33,342 nucleotides of DNA. Origin: Lachnospiraceae bacterium (GTDB lineage Bacteria > Bacillota > Clostridia > Lachnospirales > Lachnospiraceae). Location of the stretch: assembly GCA_017482945.1 (NCBI GenBank), contig JAFUMF010000023.1:1-33342 (forward strand), in the 5' to 3' direction. The notes under the pieces are model-generated. The model saw nothing but the letters and a program-made list of their open reading frames with translations. It was not told the origin of the DNA and ran no database searches. Both the position numbers and the translations under genes were made by a program. This document shows positions 8,916 to 16,678 of the stretch, piece after piece; the first letter of the stretch is position 1; the number at the start of each line of letters is the position of its first letter.

Positions 8916-9767
8916 TTAGTGAATGCTTTCAATATAATCGAGAAGCTCGAAATTCTCTGTTCTGTGAGCAGTAAACAGTGTTCCCTTCTGTTTGCCTTCC
9001 ACAGCAATATCCCAGACAACTTCTACTTTCTCAGCATTTGCAATTACCATATCGCAGCCACTGTGTGTTGCGATCTTTGCAGCGTAAAGTTTTGCTGCCA
9101 TTCCGCCGGTTCCGACGTCACTTCCTGTTGTCGCCTTGCCCATTCCCATCAGATCATCTGTCAGCTCATCCACCTGGTCGATGAACACTGCATCCGGATT
9201 CTTCTTCGGGTCATCGGAGTACAGACCATCAATATCAGATAACAGGATCAGAAGGTCTGCATCGATCAGAGCCGCCACGATCGCAGAAAGACGGTCGTTA
9301 TCACCGAATTTAATTTCGTATGTAGAAACGGTATCGTTTTCGTTAACGATCGGCACGGTTCCGAGCTTGATAAGCTCGTTAAAGGTATTCACTGCGTTTT
9401 CTCTTGCGATATCGTTTACGATTGTATTCTTTGTCATAAGGATCTGGGCCGGAACCTGGTTGTACTCAGAAAAGATTCTCTGGTATACCATCATCAGTCG
9501 CGCCTGACCTACTGCAGCATGTGCCTGTTTCTCAGATACAGTCTGCGCCTTCGGACATCCAAGCGCCTGTCTTCCTGCTGCGATCGCACCGGAAGATACG
9601 AGAACAACTTCTTTTCCAAGGCCTCTGAGGTCAGAGATCACGCGGACAAGGTGTTCGATCTTGTGAAGGTTTAAATCGCCTGTCGCCTCGTGCGTCAGGG
9701 AAGAAGAACCAATTTTGATGACGATCCTCTTTTTATCCTTTAACATTTCTCTTGCAGATTTTTCCAT
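8916..9767 (-). CDS. proB: Glutamate 5-kinase ProB, short form without PUA domain
   Basis: ProB phosphorylates glutamate to gamma-glutamyl phosphate, the first and usually feedback-controlled step of proline synthesis. The 283-residue protein shows the amino-acid kinase fold: KIGSSSLT (K18), VLVSSGAIAAG, VNENDTV, FGDNDRLSAIVA, LLSDIDGLY and GTGGMAAKLYAAKIA. The sequence ends soon after the kinase domain, so the C-terminal PUA domain of the roughly 365-residue E. coli and Bacillus enzymes is absent. Such short forms are known in other Bacillota. The start is an ATG with GGAG nine bases upstream; Met8 is an alternative. An 8-4-8 inverted repeat lies 26 bases upstream. Proline feedback may differ from the long form, which is inference. 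Confidence 0.96.
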   Translation of the reverse strand: MEKSAREMLKDKKRIVIKIGSSSLTHEATGDLNLHKIEHLVRVISDLRGLGKEVVLVSSGAIAAGRQALGCPKAQTVSEKQAHAAVGQARLMMVYQRIFSEYNQVPAQILMTKNTIVNDIARENAVNTFNELIKLGTVPIVNENDTVSTYEIKFGDNDRLSAIVAALIDADLLILLSDIDGLYSDDPKKNPDAVFIDQVDELTDDLMGMGKATTGSDVGTGGMAAKLYAAKIATHSGCDMVIANAEKVEVVWDIAVEGKQKGTLFTAHRTENFELLDYIESIH

Positions 9768-9792
9768 AATTACTCTCTCCGTTCCTATAATT

Positions 9793-9812
9793 TATTTACC
9801 CACCGGTAAATA
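9793..9812. promoter_or_regulatory. Perfect 8-4-8 inverted repeat upstream of proB
   Basis: TATTTACC and GGTAAATA are perfect inverted copies separated by four bases, ending 26 bases before the proB ATG. No T run follows on either strand, so it is not a terminator. It could be an operator or a leader hairpin. I do not recognise the motif and see no convincing promoter in the 84-base gap. Confidence 0.4.
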
Positions 9813-9851
9813 GGATCATATTCAACAAACATTGTTAAATATTAATCGATA

Positions 9852-11456
9852 TTAAAAAGCATTATACCGCATAATTACTTCTTCTGCAACCTTTAATCCG
9901 TCCATTGCGGCGGAAGTTATGCCGCCGGCATAGCCTGCTCCTTCGCCGCACGGGAATAAGCCTTTGATATTACTCTCCAAATGCTCGTCTCTTACGATTC
10001 TGAGCGGAGAGGATGTGCGGCTCTCAATACCGGCTAAAATCGCATCTTCTCTGTCAAATCCTTTGATCTTGCGGCCAAATTCTTTCATGCCCTCAATGAA
10101 AGCCAGATTCATTTCCTCTGTCATCAGCTCTCTTAAATTTGCAAAGGCATAATCTCCGCAGATTTGCGGAGAAACTGCTCCAAATGCCTTGGATGTCTGG
10201 TTCTTTTCAAAATCGCCATAAAGCTGCACCGGAATCATGCCGCCGCCAAGGGCGAACGCCTTCTCCTCCAGCTGTCTCTGGAATTCCACACCTCCGAGTG
10301 GGCCGGATACAGGGAAATCGTCGGGAGTTACGGACACAATGATCGCACTGTTGGCATTTTCGCCGCCACGCTTATAATAGCTCATGCCGTTTACCGCAAG
10401 GCGTCCATTTTCCGAGGATGCGTTGACCACATAGCCGCCCGGGCACATACAGAAGGAATACACGCCGCGGCCACTGGTCGTTTTCGCAGTCACTTTATAC
10501 GGTGCTGCGCCCAGCTCTCCTGCATCTTCTCGTCCATACTGAGAGAGGTTCATCATTTTCTGCGGGTGCTGCACACGAAGTCCGACTGCAAATGACTTCG
10601 GCTCCATGTAGACCTTTTGCTCATGAAGCTTTGCAAACAGTTCACGTGCACTGTGGCCTACTGCAAGAATGATCACTTCCGTCTCGATGATCGTTCCATC
10701 TTCTAAACGCACGCCATACGCATTTTCGCCTTCCATCAGAATTTCCTGAACACAGCTTCTAAAGCGGACGTCGCCGCCATGTTCGATGATGCGCATACGG
10801 ATATTTTTCACCACCTCACGGAGTACGTCGGTTCCGATGTGTGGTTTGCTGTCGTATAAAATCGCAGGATCCGCACCGGATTCTACAAAGATCTCCAGCA
10901 CCTTCTTATTTCTTCCCGAAACATCTTTTACCAGAGTATTCAGCTTTCCGTCAGAAAATGTACCGGCACCGCCCTCACCGAACTGGACATTGGAACGGAT
11001 GTCGAGATGGGGATCGCCATGCTTCCAGAACTCTTCCACCTTCTTTGCTCGCACCTCCACCGGATCGCCCTGCTCTAAGAGGATCGGGGCATAACCATTT
11101 TCCGCAAGTGAAAGGGCCGCAAACATGCCAGCCGGGCCGGCACCGATGATCACCGGACGGTCTTTCAGCTCACCGGTTCCATGCTTCGGATACCGGTATG
11201 GTTTCTCTGTCTCGATCTTGATATTGTTATTGGCTGCTTTTTTTACCACAGAAGCTTCTTTTTTCACATCCGTCAGTTTGACATCCACGATATAACTATA
11301 AAGAAGATTGTCCTTCTTTCTGGCATCGATGGACTGTCTGACGATCGTTACCTGTTCAATGGCAGCCTCCGGGACTTTTAAAAGTCTTGCTGCTTTTTTC
11401 TTTAACGCCCCCGGCCCATGGCTCACTTCCAGAGCCAGCTGATTAATTCGGATCAT
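9852..11456 (-). CDS. FAD-dependent dehydrogenase, COG2509 family
   Basis: This 534-residue flavoprotein belongs to the uncharacterised COG2509 group. Residues 1-90 form a small alpha/beta domain typical of this group (SHGPGALKKKAARLL, then SIDARKKDNLLYSY). The FAD-binding Rossmann motif follows at VIIGAGPAGMFAALSLAENG (GAGPAG 105-110). Further signatures are FGEGGAGTFSDGKLNT, GHSARELF, CMCPGGYVVNASSE and the C-terminal FAD motif GLFPCGEGAGYAGGITSAA. No membrane segment is evident. The substrate is unknown; the protein is normally annotated only as an NAD(P)/FAD-dependent oxidoreductase. GGAGG lies 12 bases before the ATG, a long spacing, and a perfect hairpin precedes it. It follows another FAD oxidoreductase gene by 67 bases and is probably cotranscribed with it. 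Confidence 0.93.
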   Translation of the reverse strand: MIRINQLALEVSHGPGALKKKAARLLKVPEAAIEQVTIVRQSIDARKKDNLLYSYIVDVKLTDVKKEASVVKKAANNNIKIETEKPYRYPKHGTGELKDRPVIIGAGPAGMFAALSLAENGYAPILLEQGDPVEVRAKKVEEFWKHGDPHLDIRSNVQFGEGGAGTFSDGKLNTLVKDVSGRNKKVLEIFVESGADPAILYDSKPHIGTDVLREVVKNIRMRIIEHGGDVRFRSCVQEILMEGENAYGVRLEDGTIIETEVIILAVGHSARELFAKLHEQKVYMEPKSFAVGLRVQHPQKMMNLSQYGREDAGELGAAPYKVTAKTTSGRGVYSFCMCPGGYVVNASSENGRLAVNGMSYYKRGGENANSAIIVSVTPDDFPVSGPLGGVEFQRQLEEKAFALGGGMIPVQLYGDFEKNQTSKAFGAVSPQICGDYAFANLRELMTEEMNLAFIEGMKEFGRKIKGFDREDAILAGIESRTSSPLRIVRDEHLESNIKGLFPCGEGAGYAGGITSAAMDGLKVAEEVIMRYNAF

Positions 11457-11475
11457 ATGTATGAATCTCCTCCCA

Positions 11476-11496
11476 GGATCTTTTACACAAAGATCC
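11476..11496 (-). promoter_or_regulatory. Leader hairpin before the COG2509 gene
   Basis: GGATCTTT and AAAGATCC form a perfect eight-pair stem with a five-base loop. On the minus strand it ends three bases before GGAGGAG, the ribosome binding site of the COG2509 gene. No T run follows, so it is not a terminator. It may protect the mRNA or tune translation. Confidence 0.4.
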
Positions 11497-11523
11497 CGTC
11501 TCTTCTATTTCAAATGTTTCCAT

Positions 11524-12774
11524 CTATCTCTGATTCTTTGCGGCACTGACTCCGGCAAGATGTCCGCTGGACCATGCCCACTGGAGATTGTAGCCGCCGC
11601 AGATGCCGTCCACATCAAGGATTTCTCCTGCAAAATAAAGACCCGGAACCAGTCTGGATTCCATCGTCTCCGCATCTACCTCACGAAGACTGACACCGCC
11701 CATGCAGACCTGAGCCTTATCATAGGAATTAGTACCTGTCACCTCAAAAGAAGCATCCTTGATCACGTCGCAAAGTTCCGCAAGTTTTCTATCCGGAATC
11801 TCAGAAACCTTCTGGTCCGCCTTAATCCATGCAGTTTTTAAAAACAGCATGGCAAGTTTCTTATTAAAGAGACCATTTAAGAAATCTCCTGCGTTTCTGT
11901 CATGCAGATATTTTCTCTGGTCCTTCAAAAGCTTAAACATCTCTTCACTGGAATAATCCGGCATGAAATCTACCACTGCAAGGACTCTCTTTTTATGATC
12001 CAGTGCCTCCGCGGCGTACCGGCTTACCTGGAATACCGGAATTCCGGAAATACCATAGTCGGTCAGCTGCAATTCGCCCTGGTCGGTGGCAAGCAGAGCA
12101 CCACGTTCCCCATTCTTTCCCATGGTGTAGAGACTGACTTTCACGTCGGTTCTCACACCTGCAATGGCTTTAAAGAAATCGCCCTTGCACTTTAACTGCA
12201 CAAGCGCCGGTAGCGGCTTTTTAATCTTATGCCCAAGACTTTTTGCCAGATCATAGCCACTGCCGTCAGATCCAGTCGTTTTCGCGGCCATGGAACCGGC
12301 CGCAAGAATCACAAAATCGCCCCGAAAGGTCCCGCCTTCTGCGTGAACCACAAATTTCCCATTTTTGTTTTTCTCGATAGAATTTACCTTGGACTCGCAG
12401 ATCGTACGAATTCCAAGACTTTCTGTCTGATCTCTCAGCGCATCAAGGACCGTCTGCGCCTGGCCCGATGCCGGATACACATAACCGTTCCGGTCCGTTG
12501 TCAGAATCCCAAGTCGTCTGAAAAAACGAATCGTCTCCTCCACCGGAAATGTCCCGATCACACGCATTGGAACCTCCGGTTCACCAGAGCGGTAACATTC
12601 CGCTGTCATATGCAGATTGGTCATATTGCACTTTCCGTTGCCTGTGGATAAAATCTTTTTTCCCACTCTCGGCATATGCTCTAAAATTGTCACTTCCGCG
12701 CCATGCTCTACCGCCGTGATCGCAGCCATGAGACCGGCCGCTCCGCCGCCGATGACGATTCCCTGTTTTTTCAT
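11524..12774 (-). CDS. HI0933/BaiN-like NAD(P)/FAD-dependent oxidoreductase (COG2081)
   Basis: This 416-residue flavoprotein belongs to the HI0933 (YhiN) family, which also includes BaiN of bile-acid 7-dehydroxylating clostridia. The FAD-binding motif is at the very N terminus (IVIGGGAAGLMAAITA, GGGAAG 9-14), followed by the family signature VGKKILSTGNGKCNMTN (37-53). Other landmarks are VILAAGSMAAKTTGSDGSGY and the C-terminal block GEILDVDGICGGYNLQWAWSSG. Membership does not by itself imply bile-acid chemistry: the family is widespread, including in bacteria without that pathway, and no bai gene is present here. The ATG has GGGAGGAATCC directly upstream. A promoter and a possible 26-codon leader frame precede it. 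Confidence 0.93.
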   Translation of the reverse strand: MKKQGIVIGGGAAGLMAAITAVEHGAEVTILEHMPRVGKKILSTGNGKCNMTNLHMTAECYRSGEPEVPMRVIGTFPVEETIRFFRRLGILTTDRNGYVYPASGQAQTVLDALRDQTESLGIRTICESKVNSIEKNKNGKFVVHAEGGTFRGDFVILAAGSMAAKTTGSDGSGYDLAKSLGHKIKKPLPALVQLKCKGDFFKAIAGVRTDVKVSLYTMGKNGERGALLATDQGELQLTDYGISGIPVFQVSRYAAEALDHKKRVLAVVDFMPDYSSEEMFKLLKDQRKYLHDRNAGDFLNGLFNKKLAMLFLKTAWIKADQKVSEIPDRKLAELCDVIKDASFEVTGTNSYDKAQVCMGGVSLREVDAETMESRLVPGLYFAGEILDVDGICGGYNLQWAWSSGHLAGVSAAKNQR

Positions 12775-12787
12775 GGATTCCTCCCAG

Positions 12788-12868
12788 TTACTCTGAACGT
12801 TCCAGTATTATCTGCGCATCCATTCTCTCAGTATCTCCAAACATGATCTGGTCATGGAACATGCGCAT
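12788..12868 (-). CDS. Possible 26-residue leader peptide
   Basis: An ATG frame of 26 codons plus stop fills most of the leader between a promoter and the HI0933-like oxidoreductase gene, ending 13 bases before its ATG. It begins MRMFHDQ and ends IILERSE. There is no good ribosome binding site, but the predicted transcript would start only a few bases upstream, so translation would be nearly leaderless. It may equally be a chance frame. I recognise no family. Confidence 0.15.
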   Translation of the reverse strand: MRMFHDQIMFGDTERMDAQIILERSE

Positions 12869-12878
12869 ACACTTGTTT

Positions 12879-12907
12879 AGTATATCGGGAAGACGTTTAA
12901 ATTGCAA
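12879..12907 (-). promoter_or_regulatory. Promoter of the FAD oxidoreductase genes
   Basis: On the minus strand there is a -35 TTGCAA (12902-12907), a 17-base spacer and a -10 TATACT (12879-12884). It starts immediately after the stop codon of the BofC-like gene. Confidence 0.6.
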
Positions 12908-12910
12908 GTC

Positions 12911-13321
12911 TTAACTGCTGTATGACTCCAGATAACTAAAAATCTCAGCCATGGTCGGAAACCAGATGCCCTCCAACAATTTCTCCTGCTCCGCCTCAGG
13001 AAACTCAGAAAGCGGCATGTGCGTAAAAAGATTCACCGTCTCCTCGTCCTTATCATAAACAATCAGATAGCCTTCTTCTGCCACAAGACAATATTTCTCG
13101 CTCTGAACCTTCGCCACCACCTGTTCCTGATTCAAAACCAGATGCATCATCGTCTCTGTCTCCGGCTCCACTCCCGCAAATGCCGGATGTTCCACAGTCT
13201 CAACCGCCTGAACCTGCTTCGCCTCCTCCTGATCCGCACCTTTGGTCATAAAAAAGAGTGCAAGGAGTGACCCGGTCGTCAGACACAAAAAGAAAAGAAA
13301 GCCCGATACATATTTCTTCAT
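12911..13321 (-). CDS. Membrane-anchored protein with BofC-like C-terminal domain
   Basis: A 136-residue protein of unknown function. Residues 5-26 are a hydrophobic signal or anchor segment (YVSGFLFFLCLTTGSLLALF), followed by a polar Glu-rich stretch that should lie outside the membrane. The last 60 residues read EEGYLIVYDKDEETVNLFT, an LSEFPEAEQEKLLEGI segment and a closing LESYSS. This pattern resembles the C-terminal domain of BofC, the Bacillus protein that restrains the SpoIVB protease, but the match is by eye. The N-terminal BofC domain is missing. AGGAGG lies eight bases before the ATG. It is 60 bases downstream of the flippase gene, at the end of a run that begins with yqfC/yqfD, which fits a sporulation role by inference. 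Confidence 0.75.
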   Translation of the reverse strand: MKKYVSGFLFFLCLTTGSLLALFFMTKGADQEEAKQVQAVETVEHPAFAGVEPETETMMHLVLNQEQVVAKVQSEKYCLVAEEGYLIVYDKDEETVNLFTHMPLSEFPEAEQEKLLEGIWFPTMAEIFSYLESYSS

Positions 13322-13381
13322 AGGAAATTCCTCCTTTGGAAATAGTATCCGCTTTCTTTTCTTCTTTTATACATTCTTTAC

Positions 13382-15049
13382 TTACATCAGTCTGAGTTTT
13401 CTAAATATGCCAAGAAGTCTTGTACCGCCCGGCATCTGACGAAGTTCTGTCTCATCCAGGCATTTCAGCTTGATCAGTAAAATACCATAAACCGCAACCG
13501 CAGCCACAATCGAAAGAATTGTGGAAATCGCATTGCTCTTGATCACTGCATACAGAAGCTTATACACACCAAACGTACATACGCCCATGATGGCAGCGGA
13601 AATGGTCGGGATCAGGATCGTCTTCTTGATCTCCTGGCGATAACCAATGGTCTTTCTGATCGCACGATGATTTAAGAAGCACATGATCACAGCAAATACG
13701 ATGTTCGCATACACCATACTGTAAATTCCAAGGTCGAATACCAACGCCATCACCTCAAGCGCACCGATATGGAGCACAAGAGCGATCAGCGCGTGGATGA
13801 TCGGCATATGCATCTTGTCGATACCCTGTAAAATTGCATTGGTGACCGTAGACAGCGAATAAAATACAACTGCTATGGAACCATAAAGAGTCATCTGAAT
13901 CGCAAGAGCATTGTCTCCTGAGAATAACAGATTGTTGATCGGGCCTGCAAGGACTGTAAGGCCGATGGTCGAAGGGATCGCGATCAGCATGGAAAATCTC
14001 ACAGCCACCGCCACTTTACTCCGCACCTGCTTCACATCTCCTGCCGCCACCGCTCTGGAGACCGACGGAATCAGAGAGGAGGACAAGGCATTGGAAACTG
14101 CCATCGGCACATTGATCAACAAATGATATTTTCCTGTGTATACACCCCAGTCAGCCGCAAATTGTGCCTCACGGCCGAGACTTGCAAAATTGAACGCAAG
14201 AAGTCCGTTATCGATGACACTGTTCACATTATAAATCGCAGAGCTGATGATCACCGGGGCAACGGTAAAGAACAGGATTCTTGTGATCTCTCCGTAGCTT
14301 TCTAAAGAACCGGACCGGTCCTTCATGATCTGCCGTCTCGATGTTTTTCTGTACGCGGCAAATAAAATCAACAAAAATACAAGTGCCGTAAACGCACCGG
14401 AACCAGTACCGATGGTTCCGCCGGCTGCACCCCAGGCGTTGGAATAGCCTGTCCCAACTTCATTTTTTAGAATTTCAACTTTCAGCGCTTCGTTAAAGAG
14501 ATAGCCACCTGCAAGGACGCTGACGATCGCATTGACGATCTGCTCAAAGATCTGAGAGAACGCAGTCGGAACCATGGTCCCGCGTCCCTGGAAATATCCT
14601 CTGAACACACCAAGATATGCCATGATCCACACCGTCGGAGCCAGTGTCTTTAATGCGAAAGACGCATATGGCATATAGAAAATCTCGCTGGCAAAGAAAT
14701 CGGCTCCAAACCAGATCACAGCAGCCGTAATGGCACCAACGACCGTCGCATAACCGAGGGCCGCGCGGAAAATCCTTTCCGCATTCCGATACTGTTTGTT
14801 TGCGAGCCTTGCAGAAACCATCTTTGACACAGCAAGCGGCAGACTGTAGGAGGACAACAACAGCGCAATATTGTACACATTAAACGCCGTGCCGTAATAC
14901 CCCATTCCTTCGTCACCGATAATATTGATCATCGGGATGCGATATGCGATCCCGATGATTCTAACTAAAATAGATGCGATCGCAAGGATACTTCCCTGCA
15001 CCACAAAATTTGATTCTTTCTTTCCCCGGCTTTTGCCTTTACTTTCCAT
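13382..15049 (-). CDS. MurJ/SpoVB-type lipid-linked oligosaccharide flippase
   Basis: A 555-residue polytopic membrane protein of the MOP exporter superfamily (COG2244), in the SpoVB/YtgP branch. It starts with a basic tail (KGKSRGKKESNFVVQG), and about 14 hydrophobic segments follow. Characteristic stretches are IRIIGIAYRIPM-like ILVRIIGIAYRIPMINIIGD near residue 30, YRNAERIFRAALGYA, GYFQGRGTMVPTAFSQIFEQ and AVSNALSSSLIPSVSRA. Family members move lipid II or related precursors across the membrane; in Bacillus SpoVB acts in spore cortex synthesis. Whether this copy serves vegetative wall, cortex or another polysaccharide cannot be told from sequence. Its ATG overlaps the end of the DUF3048 gene by 11 bases, so the two are translationally coupled. 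Confidence 0.88.
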   Translation of the reverse strand: MESKGKSRGKKESNFVVQGSILAIASILVRIIGIAYRIPMINIIGDEGMGYYGTAFNVYNIALLLSSYSLPLAVSKMVSARLANKQYRNAERIFRAALGYATVVGAITAAVIWFGADFFASEIFYMPYASFALKTLAPTVWIMAYLGVFRGYFQGRGTMVPTAFSQIFEQIVNAIVSVLAGGYLFNEALKVEILKNEVGTGYSNAWGAAGGTIGTGSGAFTALVFLLILFAAYRKTSRRQIMKDRSGSLESYGEITRILFFTVAPVIISSAIYNVNSVIDNGLLAFNFASLGREAQFAADWGVYTGKYHLLINVPMAVSNALSSSLIPSVSRAVAAGDVKQVRSKVAVAVRFSMLIAIPSTIGLTVLAGPINNLLFSGDNALAIQMTLYGSIAVVFYSLSTVTNAILQGIDKMHMPIIHALIALVLHIGALEVMALVFDLGIYSMVYANIVFAVIMCFLNHRAIRKTIGYRQEIKKTILIPTISAAIMGVCTFGVYKLLYAVIKSNAISTILSIVAAVAVYGILLIKLKCLDETELRQMPGGTRLLGIFRKLRLM

Positions 15050-16184
15050 AGAATTCTGTCCTGTTCACCTTATCTGTACCATTGATGCAGATCCAGGTCT
15101 TTCCCTTATTTAAAGTAATTTCATTTCCATCCAGGTCATAATAGTGGGTCACCCCAAACTCGCCGTCCTTCTTCCATGTGATCGGGATGGCTTTTCCGTT
15201 TGTGATATAGTAACCTTCGCGGCCGGTATGTACGTTGATGTTCAGATACTGAGTCGTCGCATAGTAGCCCCACTCTGCATACTGAATAATAATATTCTTC
15301 ACCGCGATCTGGCCTTCGTTTCCTTTGTGCGGCGCGCCGTACTGGTAACGATAATAAAGTCCATCTTCCTCGTTATACTCAAACCACGGCCCATTGTAGC
15401 TGTAGCCCGGCACAACTTTGTACGCATCCTGACCATCCAGTTCGACCTGTTTGCTTCCATTTGCGAACTTAAAATGACCTTCATAGGATTCGTCATACTC
15501 AGTACGATAACCCAGCTTTTCGATCGTGCTCTTAATTTTAGACGCACTCGCATAAGCATTGTGCGGAGCCTTTCTATCGTTGGAACGGTAGAACGCATTT
15601 CCACCGATACCTTCGATTCCATTGATATTATCAACGTTCTCAAGATACGGAACAGCGAAGGTACTCTGTCCGAAATGCGCATAGATCGCGTCGAACTCAC
15701 GGGCGAAATATGTGTAGTACGTACGACAGCTTCGAACGGAACCGATCCTGTCCAGATCATCATAATCTTCAATGATCGCCATATAGCGGTTCATGGTTCC
15801 TTCCACCGGTGCCTCATAAACTACGCCGGCACGGTTGATACCATAGTGAGGAAGTGCCTCTTTATCATTGCTCATCATGATCGCAAGCGGTCTCCGGTTT
15901 GCTTTTTCCACATCGACCATCTCTCCGGTCAGATAGCTTCTGATCTTACCGTCTACCTCAATGCGCTCCTCCGGTTCCTCTGCCTCCGTTGTCTCTGGCT
16001 CCTCTGTTTCCAGAACGATGGAGATCTGTGTTGTTTCCTCCACAGCTTCCGTTGTAGCTTCTGTTTCTGCCACAGCCGCCGTCGTTGCAACAACTTCTTC
16101 ATATTTACTTCCACAGCCACCAAGCATAGCCGCCATCAGGAACAACGCAATTCCTGCTAACATCTGCCTGCCTCTTTTTATCAT
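15039..16184 (-). CDS. DUF3048 (YerB-like) lipoprotein
   Basis: A 381-residue predicted lipoprotein. The signal peptide ends in the lipobox LGGC with the lipidated Cys24, followed by a Thr/Glu-rich linker up to about residue 75. The DUF3048 domain follows: RPLAIMMSNDKEALPHYGIN, VVYEAPVEGTMNRYMAI, IGSVRSCRTYYTYFA and KAPHNAYAS are typical, and the C-terminal half has TWKKDGEFGVTHYYDLDGNE. The Bacillus relative YerB has no well-established function as far as I know. The start overlaps the ybeY stop (ATGA), with GGAGGGG nine bases upstream, and the gene overlaps the flippase gene at its other end. The position suggests a surface role linked to envelope synthesis, which is inference. Confidence 0.92.
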   Translation of the reverse strand: MIKRGRQMLAGIALFLMAAMLGGCGSKYEEVVATTAAVAETEATTEAVEETTQISIVLETEEPETTEAEEPEERIEVDGKIRSYLTGEMVDVEKANRRPLAIMMSNDKEALPHYGINRAGVVYEAPVEGTMNRYMAIIEDYDDLDRIGSVRSCRTYYTYFAREFDAIYAHFGQSTFAVPYLENVDNINGIEGIGGNAFYRSNDRKAPHNAYASASKIKSTIEKLGYRTEYDESYEGHFKFANGSKQVELDGQDAYKVVPGYSYNGPWFEYNEEDGLYYRYQYGAPHKGNEGQIAVKNIIIQYAEWGYYATTQYLNINVHTGREGYYITNGKAIPITWKKDGEFGVTHYYDLDGNEITLNKGKTWICINGTDKVNRTEFYGK

Positions 16185-16678
16185 CTTCTGTAACCCCTCC
16201 GCTCCAGAATTTCTCTCTGCATGGCTTCCATCTCGGCGCGCTCTTCTTCCTCCATATGGTCATAGCCGCTTAAATGGAGCATGCTGTGCGCCACCAGAAA
16301 TGCCAGTTCTCTGGTCTCTGAATGACCGTATTTTTCCGCCTGTTCTTTCACCTTTTCCACGGAGATCACAATGTCTCCCATCATCAATTCTCCCGTGTCC
16401 GGATTAAAGTATGCCTCCGGTGTCTCCTCCAGCAAGGAGAAGTCGCCCGGTGTCTCAAAATCGCACATCGGAAAAGAAAGAACATCCGTCGGATTATCGA
16501 TCTGACGCATATCCAGATTGATCTGATGGATTCCATCGTTGTCGGTAAGAAGTACATTGACCTCAAAGTCATATGGACACTCCACATAGTCCACAGACTC
16601 CTCAATTACGTTATTGATAATCTCCTCATACGGAAGATCCAGGAGAATTTCGGTCTCATAATCAATGGTTATTGTCAT
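16181..16678 (-). CDS. ybeY: Endoribonuclease YbeY
   Basis: YbeY is a zinc-dependent endoribonuclease needed for 16S rRNA 3'-end maturation and ribosome quality control. With the start chosen here it has 165 residues. The metal-binding HxxxHxxxxxH motif is complete at H131, H135 and H141 (HSMLHLSGYDH), and the conserved MRQIDNPTDVLSFP segment carries Arg58. GELMMGDIVIS is also typical. The open frame continues 43 codons upstream within phoH, but that part has no family character. The ATG at 16676-16678 has AAGGA seven bases upstream. It overlaps the 3' end of phoH by 17 bases and the DUF3048 start by four. Confidence 0.96.
   Translation of the reverse strand: MTITIDYETEILLDLPYEEIINNVIEESVDYVECPYDFEVNVLLTDNDGIHQINLDMRQIDNPTDVLSFPMCDFETPGDFSLLEETPEAYFNPDTGELMMGDIVISVEKVKEQAEKYGHSETRELAFLVAHSMLHLSGYDHMEEEERAEMEAMQREILERRGYRR

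Noticed and set aside
11524-12774. Bile-acid 7-dehydroxylation gene baiN
   Set aside because: Only family resemblance is visible, the family is widespread, and no other bai gene lies in the window.
15144-16160. A 338-codon plus-strand frame opposite the DUF3048 lipoprotein gene
   Set aside because: It mirrors a clear lipoprotein gene, has no recognisable domain and no ribosome site, and reads as low-complexity antisense of that gene.
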